Assembly (NCBI RefSeq): GCF_003858395.1
Contig: NZ_QWEV01000005.1
Span: 1,736,001-1,800,000 of the forward strand
DNA: 64,000 bases
Reading direction: 5' to 3'
From: Acidipila sp. EB88
GTDB lineage: Bacteria; Acidobacteriota; Terriglobia; Terriglobales; Acidobacteriaceae
In this document: in pieces, positions 17,809-27,765 of the stretch
Layout: every line of letters starts with the position of its first letter
Numbering within the stretch: position 1 is the stretch's first letter
Notes under the pieces: model-generated
Database searches by the model: none
What the model was told of the DNA's origin: nothing
Seen by the model: the letters and a program-made list of their open reading frames with translations, nothing else
Position numbers and translations under genes: made by a program

Positions 17809-20800
17809 TTAGAAGGAGACGCGGAAGTAGGCCTGCCCCTGGCGCGGCGTGTTGCCCTGGCACGGTCCTACTACGTAGCCGAACTGTCCGTTCGGATTGT
17901 CCGCCGTGTTCATATCGCTGACGTTGGCATCGCTGGGTCCGCACACCTGCATGCGGTTCAGGATGTTGAAGTACTCCATCCGCAGCTCGGCCTGCACGCC
18001 CTCACCGAACTGGAACTTCTTCGCCAGCGCGACGTTCTCCACAGAGTTGAACGGGTTGCGCAGGTTGCTCTGGTTGCGTGCTGCATCGCCCACAGCCACG
18101 CGGCCCGGGTCGGTAAAGGCATCCACGTTGAACACTGGCTCCGGTGCTTTCGATGTGTACTGCTTGTAGTAGTTCTTGTAGTTCAGGTGGATCGGCGCGC
18201 CCGGAACAACATTGGCACGGTTGCCACCTGTTGCCAGGGGTGAACCCGTCGCGCCGATGCCGAACGGTGTTCCTGCTTCGTACTGGAACGTGCCGCTCAC
18301 CTGCCAGCCGCCCACCACGTTGTTCGCGATAAACCGGCTGCCACCGCTGAAGTACGGCTTGCCCGCACCGAACGGCAGTTCGTACACGCCGCTCAACACC
18401 GTCACCTGCGGCTGGTCTGCGCTCGACACGGCCCACTCCGCACGCTGGTTGAACTTGTTCAGGGCGTTCGGCGTGCTGGTGCTGAAACCTGCATCCGAGT
18501 TCGACATGGTGCGCGAGTACGTGTACGACAGCAGGAAGCTCAGCCCATCGGTAAAGCGCTTCTGCAGTTGCGCCTGCACTGCGTTGTAAATCGATACGCC
18601 GTTCATATCGAAGTTGTTGAGCGTGTTGCCGTCCTCTGTTCCCAGGTACTGCGGCAGCTCCAGCAATGCCTGCTGCGCAATCGTCCCGTTCGGGAAATCC
18701 GTGGCGAAGTTCGCATACGGCGCGTAAAGTCCGTTGAACATCGACAGTCCGGCGGTCTTCAGTGCCGCCTGGCCGAGCGCAGAGTTCCACGGCTGCAGCA
18801 GCGACTGTCCCAGCGCAAGGTAGCGCGGGTCCAGCTGGTTGGTGTCGTTCAGTGCCGAGACCAGGTGCACCCCGTGGTTGCCCACATAGGTCACGGCGCC
18901 GAACAGGTTCCACGGCAGCTCCCGCTGAATGCCAAGGTCGAACATCTGCGAGTACGGCTGACGGATCCCGCTCTTCTGGAATGCATGCAACTCACCCGAG
19001 CCGTTGCCCAGCGAAGCAGTCAGGGTTGTTGCTACCGGGTTGGCTAGCACCTTCGCATCCCAGCTTCCATACGCCGGCACATTGGTGCCGCTCGACGTGG
19101 TCTGCACAAGGCCCGTCAGCACGTTGCCATAATCAAGTGCAACTTTGCTGGTTCCAAATTCATAGGCGCCGCCATCCAGGAACGTGATCGCATAGCCGCC
19201 CGAAAGCACCGTCTTCTGGTTGATCGCGTACGCAAAGCCAAGCCGCGGTCCCACGTTCTTCCAGCTGATATCCGCGCGGTTGAACCCTGCTGCCTCTGGT
19301 CCATGTCCCAGCGAGGTAGCCGCACCCAGCAGCGGGCCATTCGGCCCTACTGCGCCCGGGTTGGGCTTGTTCACATCCAGGAAGGCAACGTTGCCGGGGT
19401 TGTCCACCGTGAAGGGCACCAGGATGTCGTAACGCAGGCCCGCATTCACCGTGAGGTGCGGCGTGATCTTGATATCGTCCATGATGTACGGCGAGATCGC
19501 GAAATTGCGCAGCTTGGTTTCAAACGCCTGCTGCCGCTTCGCGCTGTCCACCTGTCCCAGCAGGAAGCTGGCAAACGCGTTGCCCGTCGAGCTCTCGTTC
19601 GCGCCCGTCAATCCGGTGTTGCCGTTGCTGGTCGTCAGGCTTGAGAATGCGAAGCCGCCCGTGCAGTAATCGCACTCGTGGTCGTCCTGGTAAGCGCGCC
19701 GTGTCTCAAACCCGAAGTTGAAGGTGTTGCGTCCCTTCGTGTACAGGTAATTGTTTGAGAACGCCAGCCCAAGCTTGCGGTTGATGCTGCTGATCTCGCC
19801 AGCGCTGCCGGCGCCCCAGCCCGTGGGTGCATCTGAAGCAGAGCCGCCAAAGGTGATGGTGGGCAGCGTTGTTCCATCCGCCACACCCGCGAAGTTCACG
19901 CCCTGGTGCGCGTTGAACTCGTTGTTGATCTCGCCCATCCAGCCAAAGCCGGCAGTGATCACAAGCTTGGGCGTAATCGAACCCGTATAGGTCAGGAAGA
20001 AGCCGGAGCCGATACGCGGCTCGGTCTTCAAACCCGAGAGCTCGTTGCTGAAGTAGGCATTGTTGTCGATCGCCGGCGAGTTATGGAGGTCGCGCCACTC
20101 GCTGTAGCGAATCGTGTGCCGGTCGTTGAAGGAGTGGTCGATCGTGAAGCCGAACGAGGTCTGCGTCGTCGTCAGCACGCCGATCTGCGAGTTGATGTTG
20201 TTCGTCAGCCCCGACAGCGTCGGGTCAGGAATCTGCGGAATCAGCGAAGCGGACAGCGCGCTGATACAGCTCTGCGGAATCACGTTGTTCGGGAACTGCT
20301 GTCCGGCTGTCAGTCCAGCGCAGTTCAGGCCCGCCGGCACATAGATTGGCGAGTACCCTGCGAAGTTGCCCTGCTTGGCCTGTGCCGTCGGCACCGTCAT
20401 CGTCACTGCGGGCTGCTGGTTGTACTTGAACCACTCCGAGCTCGCGTGGAAGAACGTGCGGTTGCGCCCGTCATACACGTGCGGAATCAGCACCGGTCCA
20501 CCGACCGAGAAGCCGTAGTTGTTCTGCTTGTCCACCGGCACCGTCGGGTTGATCTGCACCAGCCCGCGCGCGTCGAAGTAGTTGTTGCGGTTGATCTCGA
20601 ACGCGTCGCCGTGGATCTTGTTGGTGCCGCCGACGAAGTTGTAGTTCACCGCGCCCTGGCCCAGTCCGTACTGCGTCGAGAACACCGAGCTCGACACGTG
20701 GAACTCGTTGACCATTTCGAAGGGCGGATTGATGTAGCTCTGGAAGCCTTCGGTCTCCGACTGGATCGCCGGCACACCCTGGAACAACACTTCGTTCTGG

Positions 20801-21351
20801 AAGTCCTCACCACCGGAAATGCGCTTTGAGAACTCGCTGCCCGTCACGCCCGGCGCCAGGAAGATGAAGTCGTCAATCTGCCGCGCCTGTCCGTTCAGCT
20901 GTTCCGGCAGCTCCTGCACGACCTTGTTTTCGATCGTCACGCCGACCTGCGGCGTATCCGTCTGCAGTGAGATCGCAGAGCTCTTCACATCGATCGTCGT
21001 GGAGGTTTCGCCCGTGGTCAGCATGCCGTTCACGTTCGAGGTGCGGCCCGTTTCTACCGTTACACCGCTGTGCGCAGAGGTCTGGAAGCCCGGCGCCGTA
21101 AAGGTCACAGTGTAAGAGCCGGGCACCAGGCTCGGGATCGTGTAGGAGCCAGCCGAGCTGCTCACGGTGCGTGTGACAACACCGGTTGCCACATTTGTCA
21201 CCGCGACCTGGCAGTTGCTGATCACCGCGCCGGAAGCGTCCGTGACCGTGCCATTGATGCCGTTCAGCGTCTGCGCCATGAGCGCGGTCGAGGCCAGCGC
21301 TGGCAGCACAAGCGCAGCCAAAGCTGTACGCCTGAGGGGAGTATTAAACAT
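17809..21351 (-). CDS. Oar-like TonB-dependent receptor with carboxypeptidase-regulatory domain
   Basis: 1180 residues, outer membrane. A signal peptide (LAALVLPALASTALMAQ) is followed by a carboxypeptidase-regulatory-like domain (GTVTDASGAVISNCQVAVTN, GSYTIPSLVPGSYTVTF). A plug-like region comes next (QIDDFIFLAPGVTG, NEVLFQGVPAIQ, NEFHVSSSVFSTQYG, GGTNKIHGDAFEINRNNYFDA). A long beta-barrel follows and ends in FRVSF with the terminal Phe typical of BamA substrates. The family takes up large ligands, often glycans or peptides, using TonB energy. The divergent neighbour is a secreted sedolisin, so peptide uptake is conceivable, but that is inference. Confidence 0.9.
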   Translation of the reverse strand: MFNTPLRRTALAALVLPALASTALMAQTLNGINGTVTDASGAVISNCQVAVTNVATGVVTRTVSSSAGSYTIPSLVPGSYTVTFTAPGFQTSAHSGVTVETGRTSNVNGMLTTGETSTTIDVKSSAISLQTDTPQVGVTIENKVVQELPEQLNGQARQIDDFIFLAPGVTGSEFSKRISGGEDFQNEVLFQGVPAIQSETEGFQSYINPPFEMVNEFHVSSSVFSTQYGLGQGAVNYNFVGGTNKIHGDAFEINRNNYFDARGLVQINPTVPVDKQNNYGFSVGGPVLIPHVYDGRNRTFFHASSEWFKYNQQPAVTMTVPTAQAKQGNFAGYSPIYVPAGLNCAGLTAGQQFPNNVIPQSCISALSASLIPQIPDPTLSGLTNNINSQIGVLTTTQTSFGFTIDHSFNDRHTIRYSEWRDLHNSPAIDNNAYFSNELSGLKTEPRIGSGFFLTYTGSITPKLVITAGFGWMGEINNEFNAHQGVNFAGVADGTTLPTITFGGSASDAPTGWGAGSAGEISSINRKLGLAFSNNYLYTKGRNTFNFGFETRRAYQDDHECDYCTGGFAFSSLTTSNGNTGLTGANESSTGNAFASFLLGQVDSAKRQQAFETKLRNFAISPYIMDDIKITPHLTVNAGLRYDILVPFTVDNPGNVAFLDVNKPNPGAVGPNGPLLGAATSLGHGPEAAGFNRADISWKNVGPRLGFAYAINQKTVLSGGYAITFLDGGAYEFGTSKVALDYGNVLTGLVQTTSSGTNVPAYGSWDAKVLANPVATTLTASLGNGSGELHAFQKSGIRQPYSQMFDLGIQRELPWNLFGAVTYVGNHGVHLVSALNDTNQLDPRYLALGQSLLQPWNSALGQAALKTAGLSMFNGLYAPYANFATDFPNGTIAQQALLELPQYLGTEDGNTLNNFDMNGVSIYNAVQAQLQKRFTDGLSFLLSYTYSRTMSNSDAGFSTSTPNALNKFNQRAEWAVSSADQPQVTVLSGVYELPFGAGKPYFSGGSRFIANNVVGGWQVSGTFQYEAGTPFGIGATGSPLATGGNRANVVPGAPIHLNYKNYYKQYTSKAPEPVFNVDAFTDPGRVAVGDAARNQSNLRNPFNSVENVALAKKFQFGEGVQAELRMEYFNILNRMQVCGPSDANVSDMNTADNPNGQFGYVVGPCQGNTPRQGQAYFRVSF

Positions 21352-21651
21352 GAATTCCTTTCAAGGTAAGCGCAGCAGAAGGCAGGGTCTGACCAACACT
21401 TGCATCCGCTTGCATCAAGGTTGCGCAGGATCAGCTTATGTTGCGGCTGTTGCGAGCGCAAGGAAATCCGCGCGCATAAGCAGCTTTTATTCTGCCAAAT
21501 CTCCGCAATCTTGGAAACGTTACCAGCCACGGCCCGTCGATCGCGCTCCACTGCAGGTTGCTGATGACCTCGCGCGCATTTTGAGGTATGGTGTGTCGCA
21601 TCCACCGCAGGCAGTTTTTTTCGCAGCAATCACGCAGGCACAGGAGCACCC
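21352..21651. other. Divergent promoter region
   Basis: 300 bases between the divergent TonB-dependent receptor and sedolisin genes. The centre is AT-richer than its surroundings (around 21480-21510), fitting promoters for both directions, but I cannot single out a confident -35/-10 pair or operator. Confidence 0.4.
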
Positions 21652-24600
21652 TTGCACAAGATCAGGCGCCGCCCCCACTTCCTCATCACCAGTCTTCTGC
21701 TGTCCACGCCGCTGCTGCTGCCGGCGAGCAGCGTTGCTCAGCAACGTCGCGCACTGCCCAGCAAACTTGCGGCCCCCGCCGCTGAGCCTGCGGTCGGCAA
21801 CGTGCCTGACTCGCAGCTTCTCCCCTTCGGCATCACGCTGCCGTTGCGCAACACCGCCGAGCTGCAGCAGCTTCTGCGCGCACAGCAGGATCCCAAGAGC
21901 CCCAGCTACCATCGCTATCTCTCCAGGGCCGAGTTCGCCGAGCGCTTCGCGCCTACCCAGGCCGACTACGATCGCGTCACCGCCTTCGCCAGATCGCAGG
22001 GCTTCACCGTGGTAAGAACTTTCTCCAACCGCCTGCTGCTCAACGTGCGCGGCACACCCACGCAGATCAACAAGGCCTTCGCTGTCACCATGCAGTTCCA
22101 CCAGCGCACCGCGGCCGCCGCGAAGTACTACGCGCCCGATGCAGAGCCCACCGCCGATGCCACGCTGCCCATCCTCAACGTCGTCGGCCTCAGCACCCGC
22201 ACGCTCCCTCAGCCCATGCTCGCGCACGCCAACGCCGTCCACGCCAACACCACCGGCTCCGGCGACAGCGGTCAGTTTCTCGGCAGCGACATGCGTGCCG
22301 CCTACGCGCCCGGTGTATCTCTCGACGGAGCAGGCCAGTCTGTCGCGCTTGTTGAGCTCGGCCCCTACAACATCAGCGACGTCAACGCCTACTTCAAGGC
22401 CGTCAACCAGCCGCTCAACGTGCCGATCTACAACATCCTGCTCGACGTCGATGGCGTCTGCTCCGGCTGCGACGACGGAGAAGAAGTGATCGACATGGAG
22501 CAGGCCATCTCCATGGCCCCCGGCCTTTCTGGCCTGCTCATCTACGAGGCCTACGGCTCCGGCAGCGATGCGCTCACCGCCTTTGCGCAGGCCGCCAGCG
22601 ACGACGTGGCCAAGCAGCTCAGCCTCTCCTTCGGCTTCGGCGGCACGCCTTCCACCGAGCCCGGCTATGAGCAGGTCTTCATGCAGCTCGCCGCGCAGGG
22701 GCAGAACCTTTTCATCGCGTCCGGCGACAGCGGCGCCAACGTGGGCGATGTCGGCTACCCCGGCAACAGCCCCAACGTCACCGATGTCGGCGGCACCGAT
22801 CTCGTCACCACCGGCCCCGGCGGCGCATGGCAGTCCGAGAGCGCGTGGGTCGGCAGCGGCGGCGGCTGGAGCACGCAATCGCCCATCCCCGCCTACCAGG
22901 CACCCGTCATCAACAGCGCCAACCAGGGTTCCACTGCGTACCGCAACATCCCTGACATCGCGATGGAAGCCAACACCGACAACTTCTACTGCGCCAACGG
23001 CAGCTGCCAGGACGGCATCGGCGGCACCAGTCTCGCCGCGCCGCGCTGGGCCGGTTTCCTCGCGCTCGCCAATGAGCAGGCCGCAGGCAATCCCATCGGC
23101 TTCGTCAACCCGACCTTCTATCAGCTTGGCCAGGGCTCGTCCTACACCACCATCTTCCACGACATCGTCACCGGCAACGACTTCAATACCACCAGCCCCG
23201 ACATGTTCCAGGCTGTGCCCGGCTACGACCTCACCACCGGCTGGGGCACGCCCGACGGCCAGTCCATGCTCAACACGCTCGCGCCCGCATCGCTCGCCGC
23301 TGCGCCCAACTTCGCACTCTCCGCAAGCCCTGTCACGCTGCAGCTCGTACCCGGCGCATCGGCAACTACCACGGTGACAGTATCGCCAACGAATGGCTTT
23401 ACCGCCCCGGTCGATCTCAGCGTTCAGGTCATCAGTGCGCCCGCCGGTGTCACCGCCGAGCTCGCCACTACGACCCTCACCGGCTCAGCCCAAACCACGC
23501 TCTCCATCAGCACCACCTCCGCCACGCCCGGCGGCAACTTCGTCGCGGCCGTCACGGGCACCAGCAACGGCATCACGCACACCGCCTACGTCCAGCTCGC
23601 GCTGCCTGACTTCACCCTCACGGCAACGCCCGCCACGCTCTACGTCAACCAGGGTGCAAGCGCTTCCGCTGCAGTTGCGGTCGATGCCATCAACGGCTTC
23701 TCCACTCCCGTCAGCCTTGCGCTCACCAGCCTGCCGCCTTTCGTCACCGGCGGCTTTTCCCCGGCTACCACCACGACCAGCAGCACGCTGACCCTCAAGG
23801 CAGGCGCCACCGCCCCCGCAACCAGCGGCTCGCTCCTTCACGTCTCCGGCACCGCTGGCGCCACCACCCGCGTCGTACCCTCGTTGTCCGTGGCGGTCAG
23901 CGCGGCACTCGGCCTCTGCGGCCTCGGCACCCCGGTTGATCTATCAAAGAGCTACAACCTGGCCGCCATCCGCACCGACGGCACCGCCTTCACCGACGGA
24001 GGGCTCGACGGCGGCGGGTATGCCTTCTCCTCCACGCTGCTCACCGGCAGCCGCGTACTCAACGGTGTGCTGTTCCGCCTCGGTGCCGCCAACGTTGCGG
24101 ATGCGGTCTACGGCGCGGGCCAGGTCGTCGCTCTTCCCTCTGGCCGCTTCAACGCCCTGCAACTGCTCGCCACCGGCATCGATGGCAACCAGTCCGCGCA
24201 AGCGGTAACCGTCACGTATACAGATGGCACCACGGCGCAGCTAACCCCCAGCTTCAGTGACTGGTTCACCCCATCGGTCAACGTCGATGAAGGTGAAGCC
24301 GTGGCTATGCCGTATCGCAACACCGCCGCCGGCGTCGCCGACCCTCGCCAGTTCAACCTCTACAGCTACACGCTGCTGCTCAACAACGCCAAGACCGTCA
24401 AGAGCATGACGCTGCCCACCAACCGCGCCGTGGTCATCCTCGCCGCCACCCTGTCGGACCTGCCCCTCGGTAAGGAAGTCAACCTCGCCGGCAAGTACAA
24501 CGCCACCGGCATCTATCCCGATGGCGCCACCTTCCCTGTCGACGGCGGCTACGACGGCGGCGGCACTGCGTACTCCGCCAACCTGCTGCAGGACGCCTCG

Positions 24601-25098
24601 CCCTCCGGCGAAGAAGTTGCCGTTGGTCTCGCACAGTTCCACCTCGCGGGCAGCAGCGTCCCCAACGTGGTGTACGGCGCGGGGCAAACCATCGCTCTCC
24701 CGCTCGGGCACTACACCAGCCTCAAACTGCTGGGCAGCGCCGTGCAGGGCGACCAGCTCGATCAGCCCGTCGTCATCCAGTACTCCGACGGTACCGTCGA
24801 CTCCGTCAACCAGAGCTTCAGTGACTGGTCCGCGCTTTCCGGCTACGCCAACGAGTCCCTCGCCATCTCCACCGCTTATCGCGACAACAACGACGGCACC
24901 ACCGACGTGCAGGACTTCAACCTCTACCTCTACACGCTCCCGCTCAACCCGCTCAAGCTCGTGACCGGCATCACTCTCCCCAACAACCGCAACGTTGTCT
25001 TCACCTCGATGACGCTGGCCGTTCCCTCAGCGGTCGGTCTCGAGCCGCTGCTCTGCCCGATCCTCGCCCCGATCCTCCACCCCGTCACCATCCAGTAA
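21652..25098 (+). CDS. Sedolisin (S53) serine-carboxyl protease with long C-terminal modules
   Basis: 1148 residues. The TTG at 21652 follows GGAG (21643-21646) and opens a signal peptide ending SSVAQQ. A pro-kumamolisin activation domain (about 45-190; SPSYHRYLSRAEFAERFAPT) is followed by the peptidase. Its Glu277 and Asp281 (GEEVID), oxyanion Asp359 (ASGDSGAN) and nucleophile Ser460 (GGTSLAAPRWAGF) form the S53 set. The protease should be secreted and work at acid pH. After about residue 550 come two Ig-like repeats (ALSASPVTLQLVPGAS, TLTATPATLYVNQGAS). Two copies of a roughly 170-residue module follow, beginning DLSKSYNLAAIRTDGT and NLAGKYNATGIYPDGA, of unknown function and possibly substrate-binding. 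Confidence 0.9.
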   Translation: MHKIRRRPHFLITSLLLSTPLLLPASSVAQQRRALPSKLAAPAAEPAVGNVPDSQLLPFGITLPLRNTAELQQLLRAQQDPKSPSYHRYLSRAEFAERFAPTQADYDRVTAFARSQGFTVVRTFSNRLLLNVRGTPTQINKAFAVTMQFHQRTAAAAKYYAPDAEPTADATLPILNVVGLSTRTLPQPMLAHANAVHANTTGSGDSGQFLGSDMRAAYAPGVSLDGAGQSVALVELGPYNISDVNAYFKAVNQPLNVPIYNILLDVDGVCSGCDDGEEVIDMEQAISMAPGLSGLLIYEAYGSGSDALTAFAQAASDDVAKQLSLSFGFGGTPSTEPGYEQVFMQLAAQGQNLFIASGDSGANVGDVGYPGNSPNVTDVGGTDLVTTGPGGAWQSESAWVGSGGGWSTQSPIPAYQAPVINSANQGSTAYRNIPDIAMEANTDNFYCANGSCQDGIGGTSLAAPRWAGFLALANEQAAGNPIGFVNPTFYQLGQGSSYTTIFHDIVTGNDFNTTSPDMFQAVPGYDLTTGWGTPDGQSMLNTLAPASLAAAPNFALSASPVTLQLVPGASATTTVTVSPTNGFTAPVDLSVQVISAPAGVTAELATTTLTGSAQTTLSISTTSATPGGNFVAAVTGTSNGITHTAYVQLALPDFTLTATPATLYVNQGASASAAVAVDAINGFSTPVSLALTSLPPFVTGGFSPATTTTSSTLTLKAGATAPATSGSLLHVSGTAGATTRVVPSLSVAVSAALGLCGLGTPVDLSKSYNLAAIRTDGTAFTDGGLDGGGYAFSSTLLTGSRVLNGVLFRLGAANVADAVYGAGQVVALPSGRFNALQLLATGIDGNQSAQAVTVTYTDGTTAQLTPSFSDWFTPSVNVDEGEAVAMPYRNTAAGVADPRQFNLYSYTLLLNNAKTVKSMTLPTNRAVVILAATLSDLPLGKEVNLAGKYNATGIYPDGATFPVDGGYDGGGTAYSANLLQDASPSGEEVAVGLAQFHLAGSSVPNVVYGAGQTIALPLGHYTSLKLLGSAVQGDQLDQPVVIQYSDGTVDSVNQSFSDWSALSGYANESLAISTAYRDNNDGTTDVQDFNLYLYTLPLNPLKLVTGITLPNNRNVVFTSMTLAVPSAVGLEPLLCPILAPILHPVTIQ

Positions 25099-25122
25099 GC
25101 ACGCACTCTGCACACGCAAAAG

Positions 25123-25166
25123 AAGCGGTGGTGAGTCTCGGTACCACTCGAGCCTCACCACCGCTT
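25123..25166 (+). terminator. Intrinsic terminator between convergent genes
   Basis: A 13-bp perfect stem (25123-25135 with 25154-25166), an 18-base loop and TTTT at the 3' side of the + strand. It ends the sedolisin transcript and lies before the stop of the convergent GH92 gene, so it may serve both. Confidence 0.8.
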
Positions 25167-25208
25167 TTCCGTGCTCCCATCAGCATTCGCGGCCGGGCCA
25201 ATCCCGCA

Positions 25209-27671
25209 TCAACGCTGTGCCGCGCCCTCTGCTCCAAACGAAGGCGGCGCATCGCCGGGCTGTGTCCCCCACTGCGCGTTTGGCTTTGCCGACAACACAA
25301 ACCGCAGCGTGCCGCCCTTGAGCGCAAACTGCTCCGGCAGCCACGTCCGCGAGCTCGGCTTGCCGTCCACGAGCAACGCGTCCACATAGAACGCATGCGC
25401 TGCATCCCCCTGCGCACCGCGCTGCGCTTCAATCCGCACATCGCCCGCAGCCCGGTGCACCACCACGCGATCAAACAGCGGACTGCCCAGCACAAACTCC
25501 GCACGCCCCGGGATCTCCGGGTACAGCCCCATCATTGCGAACACGCCCCACGACGACATCTCCCCCAGGTCATCGTTGCCCGGGATCCCCTTGGGTGTAT
25601 TCGTCCACAGCGTGTCGAGCACCTGCCGCACCAGCTGCTGCGTCTTCCATGGCTCGCCTGCAAAGTCATACAGCCACGGCGTCTCCACCGACGGCTCGTT
25701 ATTCAGCTCCGCATGCAGCGGTCCAGCGTTGGTCACGGCAGGCGCGCCCTTGTCGTCATAGAAAAACTTATCAAGCCGCGCCCGCGCCTTGTCCATCCCG
25801 CCCATCGTGGCAAACAGTCCCGCTTCGTTGAACGGCACCATCCACACATATTGTGCGGCCGTGCCTTCCACAAAGCCTGCGCCCGTGCCCGGCGTAAACG
25901 GGTGCGGCGCATGGTCGCTGTCGTTGTCGTCATCGCCTTCGTTGGTCGGCCAGCTTCCATCGGCGTTGCGATCCATAAAGTAGCCGCCATCCGGCGCGGC
26001 CCTCGGGTTCCAGATGTTCTTCCAGTACTGCGCGCGCACCACGAACCGATTTTGTGTCGCCGCATCGCCCAGGTGACCGGCCAGCGCCGAAATGCCAAAG
26101 TCCGCCGTCGCATCCTCCAGCGTATCCGCCGCCGCGCCCCACGCTGGCGCACCCAGCGGGATGTAATGCAGCTTCAAGTACTGGTCGAGGCCAGGCCGCT
26201 CCCCGGGGCACTCCACCGGGCAGCCCTTCGCATCCAGGTCCTGCGCGGTCGGCACCTCCGCCGCACGCACCAGCGACGCCAGCGCAGCCTTTGCATCGAA
26301 CTGCCTGCCGCCAAACGCCCAGATATCCGCAATCGCCGGCGCCGCGGGGTCGCCGTTCATCACGTGCGTCGCTCCGCCCATGTGCGTCCACCGGTCCCAC
26401 CGTCCGCCGTCCTGCACCGACTGGTTCAGAAGGCTCTGCGCGATGTCGCTGCCCACCGCCGGGTCCAGCCACGTCACCAACTGCAACTGCGACCGGTACA
26501 CATCCCACCCGGAGAAGTTTGCATACTGCGCGCCCTGCTTCGCCACCACCTGGTGCACCGCGCCATCCATGCCGCGATACTGCCCATTCACGTCGCTGTA
26601 CGTCGTAGGCGTCTGCAGCGCGTGGTACAGCGCCGTGCTGAACACCGTGCGCTGGTCAGCCGTGCCACCCTCCACCGCAATCTGCCCGAGCCGCTTGTTC
26701 CACGCAGCCCGTGCCTTCGCCGCAACCTCGTCCACGCTCGCGCCGCTCGTGCTTTCCGCGGCAAGGTTCTGCTCCGCATTGGCCTCACTCACATACGAGA
26801 TACCCACCCGCACGTGCACCGCGCCGCCTTTGCCAAACCCCAGCCACACCCCCGACCCGTGCCCGGCCTCGGGAAACCCCTTCGCGCCGAACCCCGTGCC
26901 GCCGCTCACCTCCGCAGCGCCCGGCATCAACGTGGTGTCTTTCCACGCGCCATGCTCTTCGACCGCGCGGTCAAAATGCGCCACGAAGTACACCGTGTAG
27001 TAAGCGCGTCGATCGGCCTCATTAATGTAACCGCAAAAGTTACCGCTGCGCACCGACCCGCGCACCGTGCCGGTCGCGACGTCCACCTGCGTCGAGGCCT
27101 CGGTCGAGCCAGCCTCCGAGTCCGACGTGCGCACCAGCACCCGCGCCGGCTGCCCCTCCGGAAACGCAAACGAAGCCGCCCCCGAACGGAGTCCTGCCGC
27201 CAGCTTCACTTGGACGCCGTCCGCAAGCCGCACTTCGTAGGAACCCGGCACAGCCTTCTCATCCGCATGCGTAAACCCGGCTGCATAGCTCGTGCGGAAA
27301 TCCTTCGAAGGCGACGCGTCGATTGCTCTTGTCGTCGGCATCAGCGGCACATCGCCCGAGCCGCCCGCGCACCCCCAGCCCTCCACGTTGGTCAGCGAGA
27401 AACCACGCAATTGCGTCGCGCGATACTCATACCCGCCCGGCGCCGCAATCATGCGCTTCGGCGAAATCGGCGAGGCCTCCGGGCTGAACTGCACCATCCC
27501 GAACGGCATCGTCGCTCCCGGAAACACGTTCCCGCCATTCGCCGTGCCGATGAACGGATTCACCTCCGCCGCACGGTCCTGCACCGCGCCCTGCGTCTGC
27601 GCACCCACCACCAGCCCGGCCGCCATCCAGCCCAGCACCAACCCACGCACCGACACACGCTTCCAGCCCAA
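25209..27671 (-). CDS. GH92 family alpha-mannosidase, Sec-exported
   Basis: About 820 residues. A TTG at 27671 with GGAGG (27678-27682) 6 bases upstream opens a clean signal peptide (VRGLVLGWMAAGLVVGAQ), so I prefer it to the in-frame ATG at 27689 or the longer frame to 27737. GH92 landmarks are VNPFIGTANGGNVFPGA, PFGMVQFSP, GYEYRATQLRGFSLT, then NFSGWDVYRSQ and a C-terminal NDDLGEMSSWGVFAMMG. GH92 enzymes are Ca-dependent inverting exo-alpha-mannosidases acting on mannans or N-glycans. Where many family members have a TH in the GFS motif this protein has LTN, so linkage specificity is open. It follows a second GH92 gene on the same strand. Confidence 0.9.
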   Translation of the reverse strand: MGWKRVSVRGLVLGWMAAGLVVGAQTQGAVQDRAAEVNPFIGTANGGNVFPGATMPFGMVQFSPEASPISPKRMIAAPGGYEYRATQLRGFSLTNVEGWGCAGGSGDVPLMPTTRAIDASPSKDFRTSYAAGFTHADEKAVPGSYEVRLADGVQVKLAAGLRSGAASFAFPEGQPARVLVRTSDSEAGSTEASTQVDVATGTVRGSVRSGNFCGYINEADRRAYYTVYFVAHFDRAVEEHGAWKDTTLMPGAAEVSGGTGFGAKGFPEAGHGSGVWLGFGKGGAVHVRVGISYVSEANAEQNLAAESTSGASVDEVAAKARAAWNKRLGQIAVEGGTADQRTVFSTALYHALQTPTTYSDVNGQYRGMDGAVHQVVAKQGAQYANFSGWDVYRSQLQLVTWLDPAVGSDIAQSLLNQSVQDGGRWDRWTHMGGATHVMNGDPAAPAIADIWAFGGRQFDAKAALASLVRAAEVPTAQDLDAKGCPVECPGERPGLDQYLKLHYIPLGAPAWGAAADTLEDATADFGISALAGHLGDAATQNRFVVRAQYWKNIWNPRAAPDGGYFMDRNADGSWPTNEGDDDNDSDHAPHPFTPGTGAGFVEGTAAQYVWMVPFNEAGLFATMGGMDKARARLDKFFYDDKGAPAVTNAGPLHAELNNEPSVETPWLYDFAGEPWKTQQLVRQVLDTLWTNTPKGIPGNDDLGEMSSWGVFAMMGLYPEIPGRAEFVLGSPLFDRVVVHRAAGDVRIEAQRGAQGDAAHAFYVDALLVDGKPSSRTWLPEQFALKGGTLRFVLSAKPNAQWGTQPGDAPPSFGAEGAAQR

Positions 27672-27765
27672 GCAACACCTCCAATGCATGCGGCCGCGCA
27701 ACGCGCAGCCGCATGTCCACAAACCACCCTCACCCACACACCCGCGTCAACAACAGCAGGCGCAC

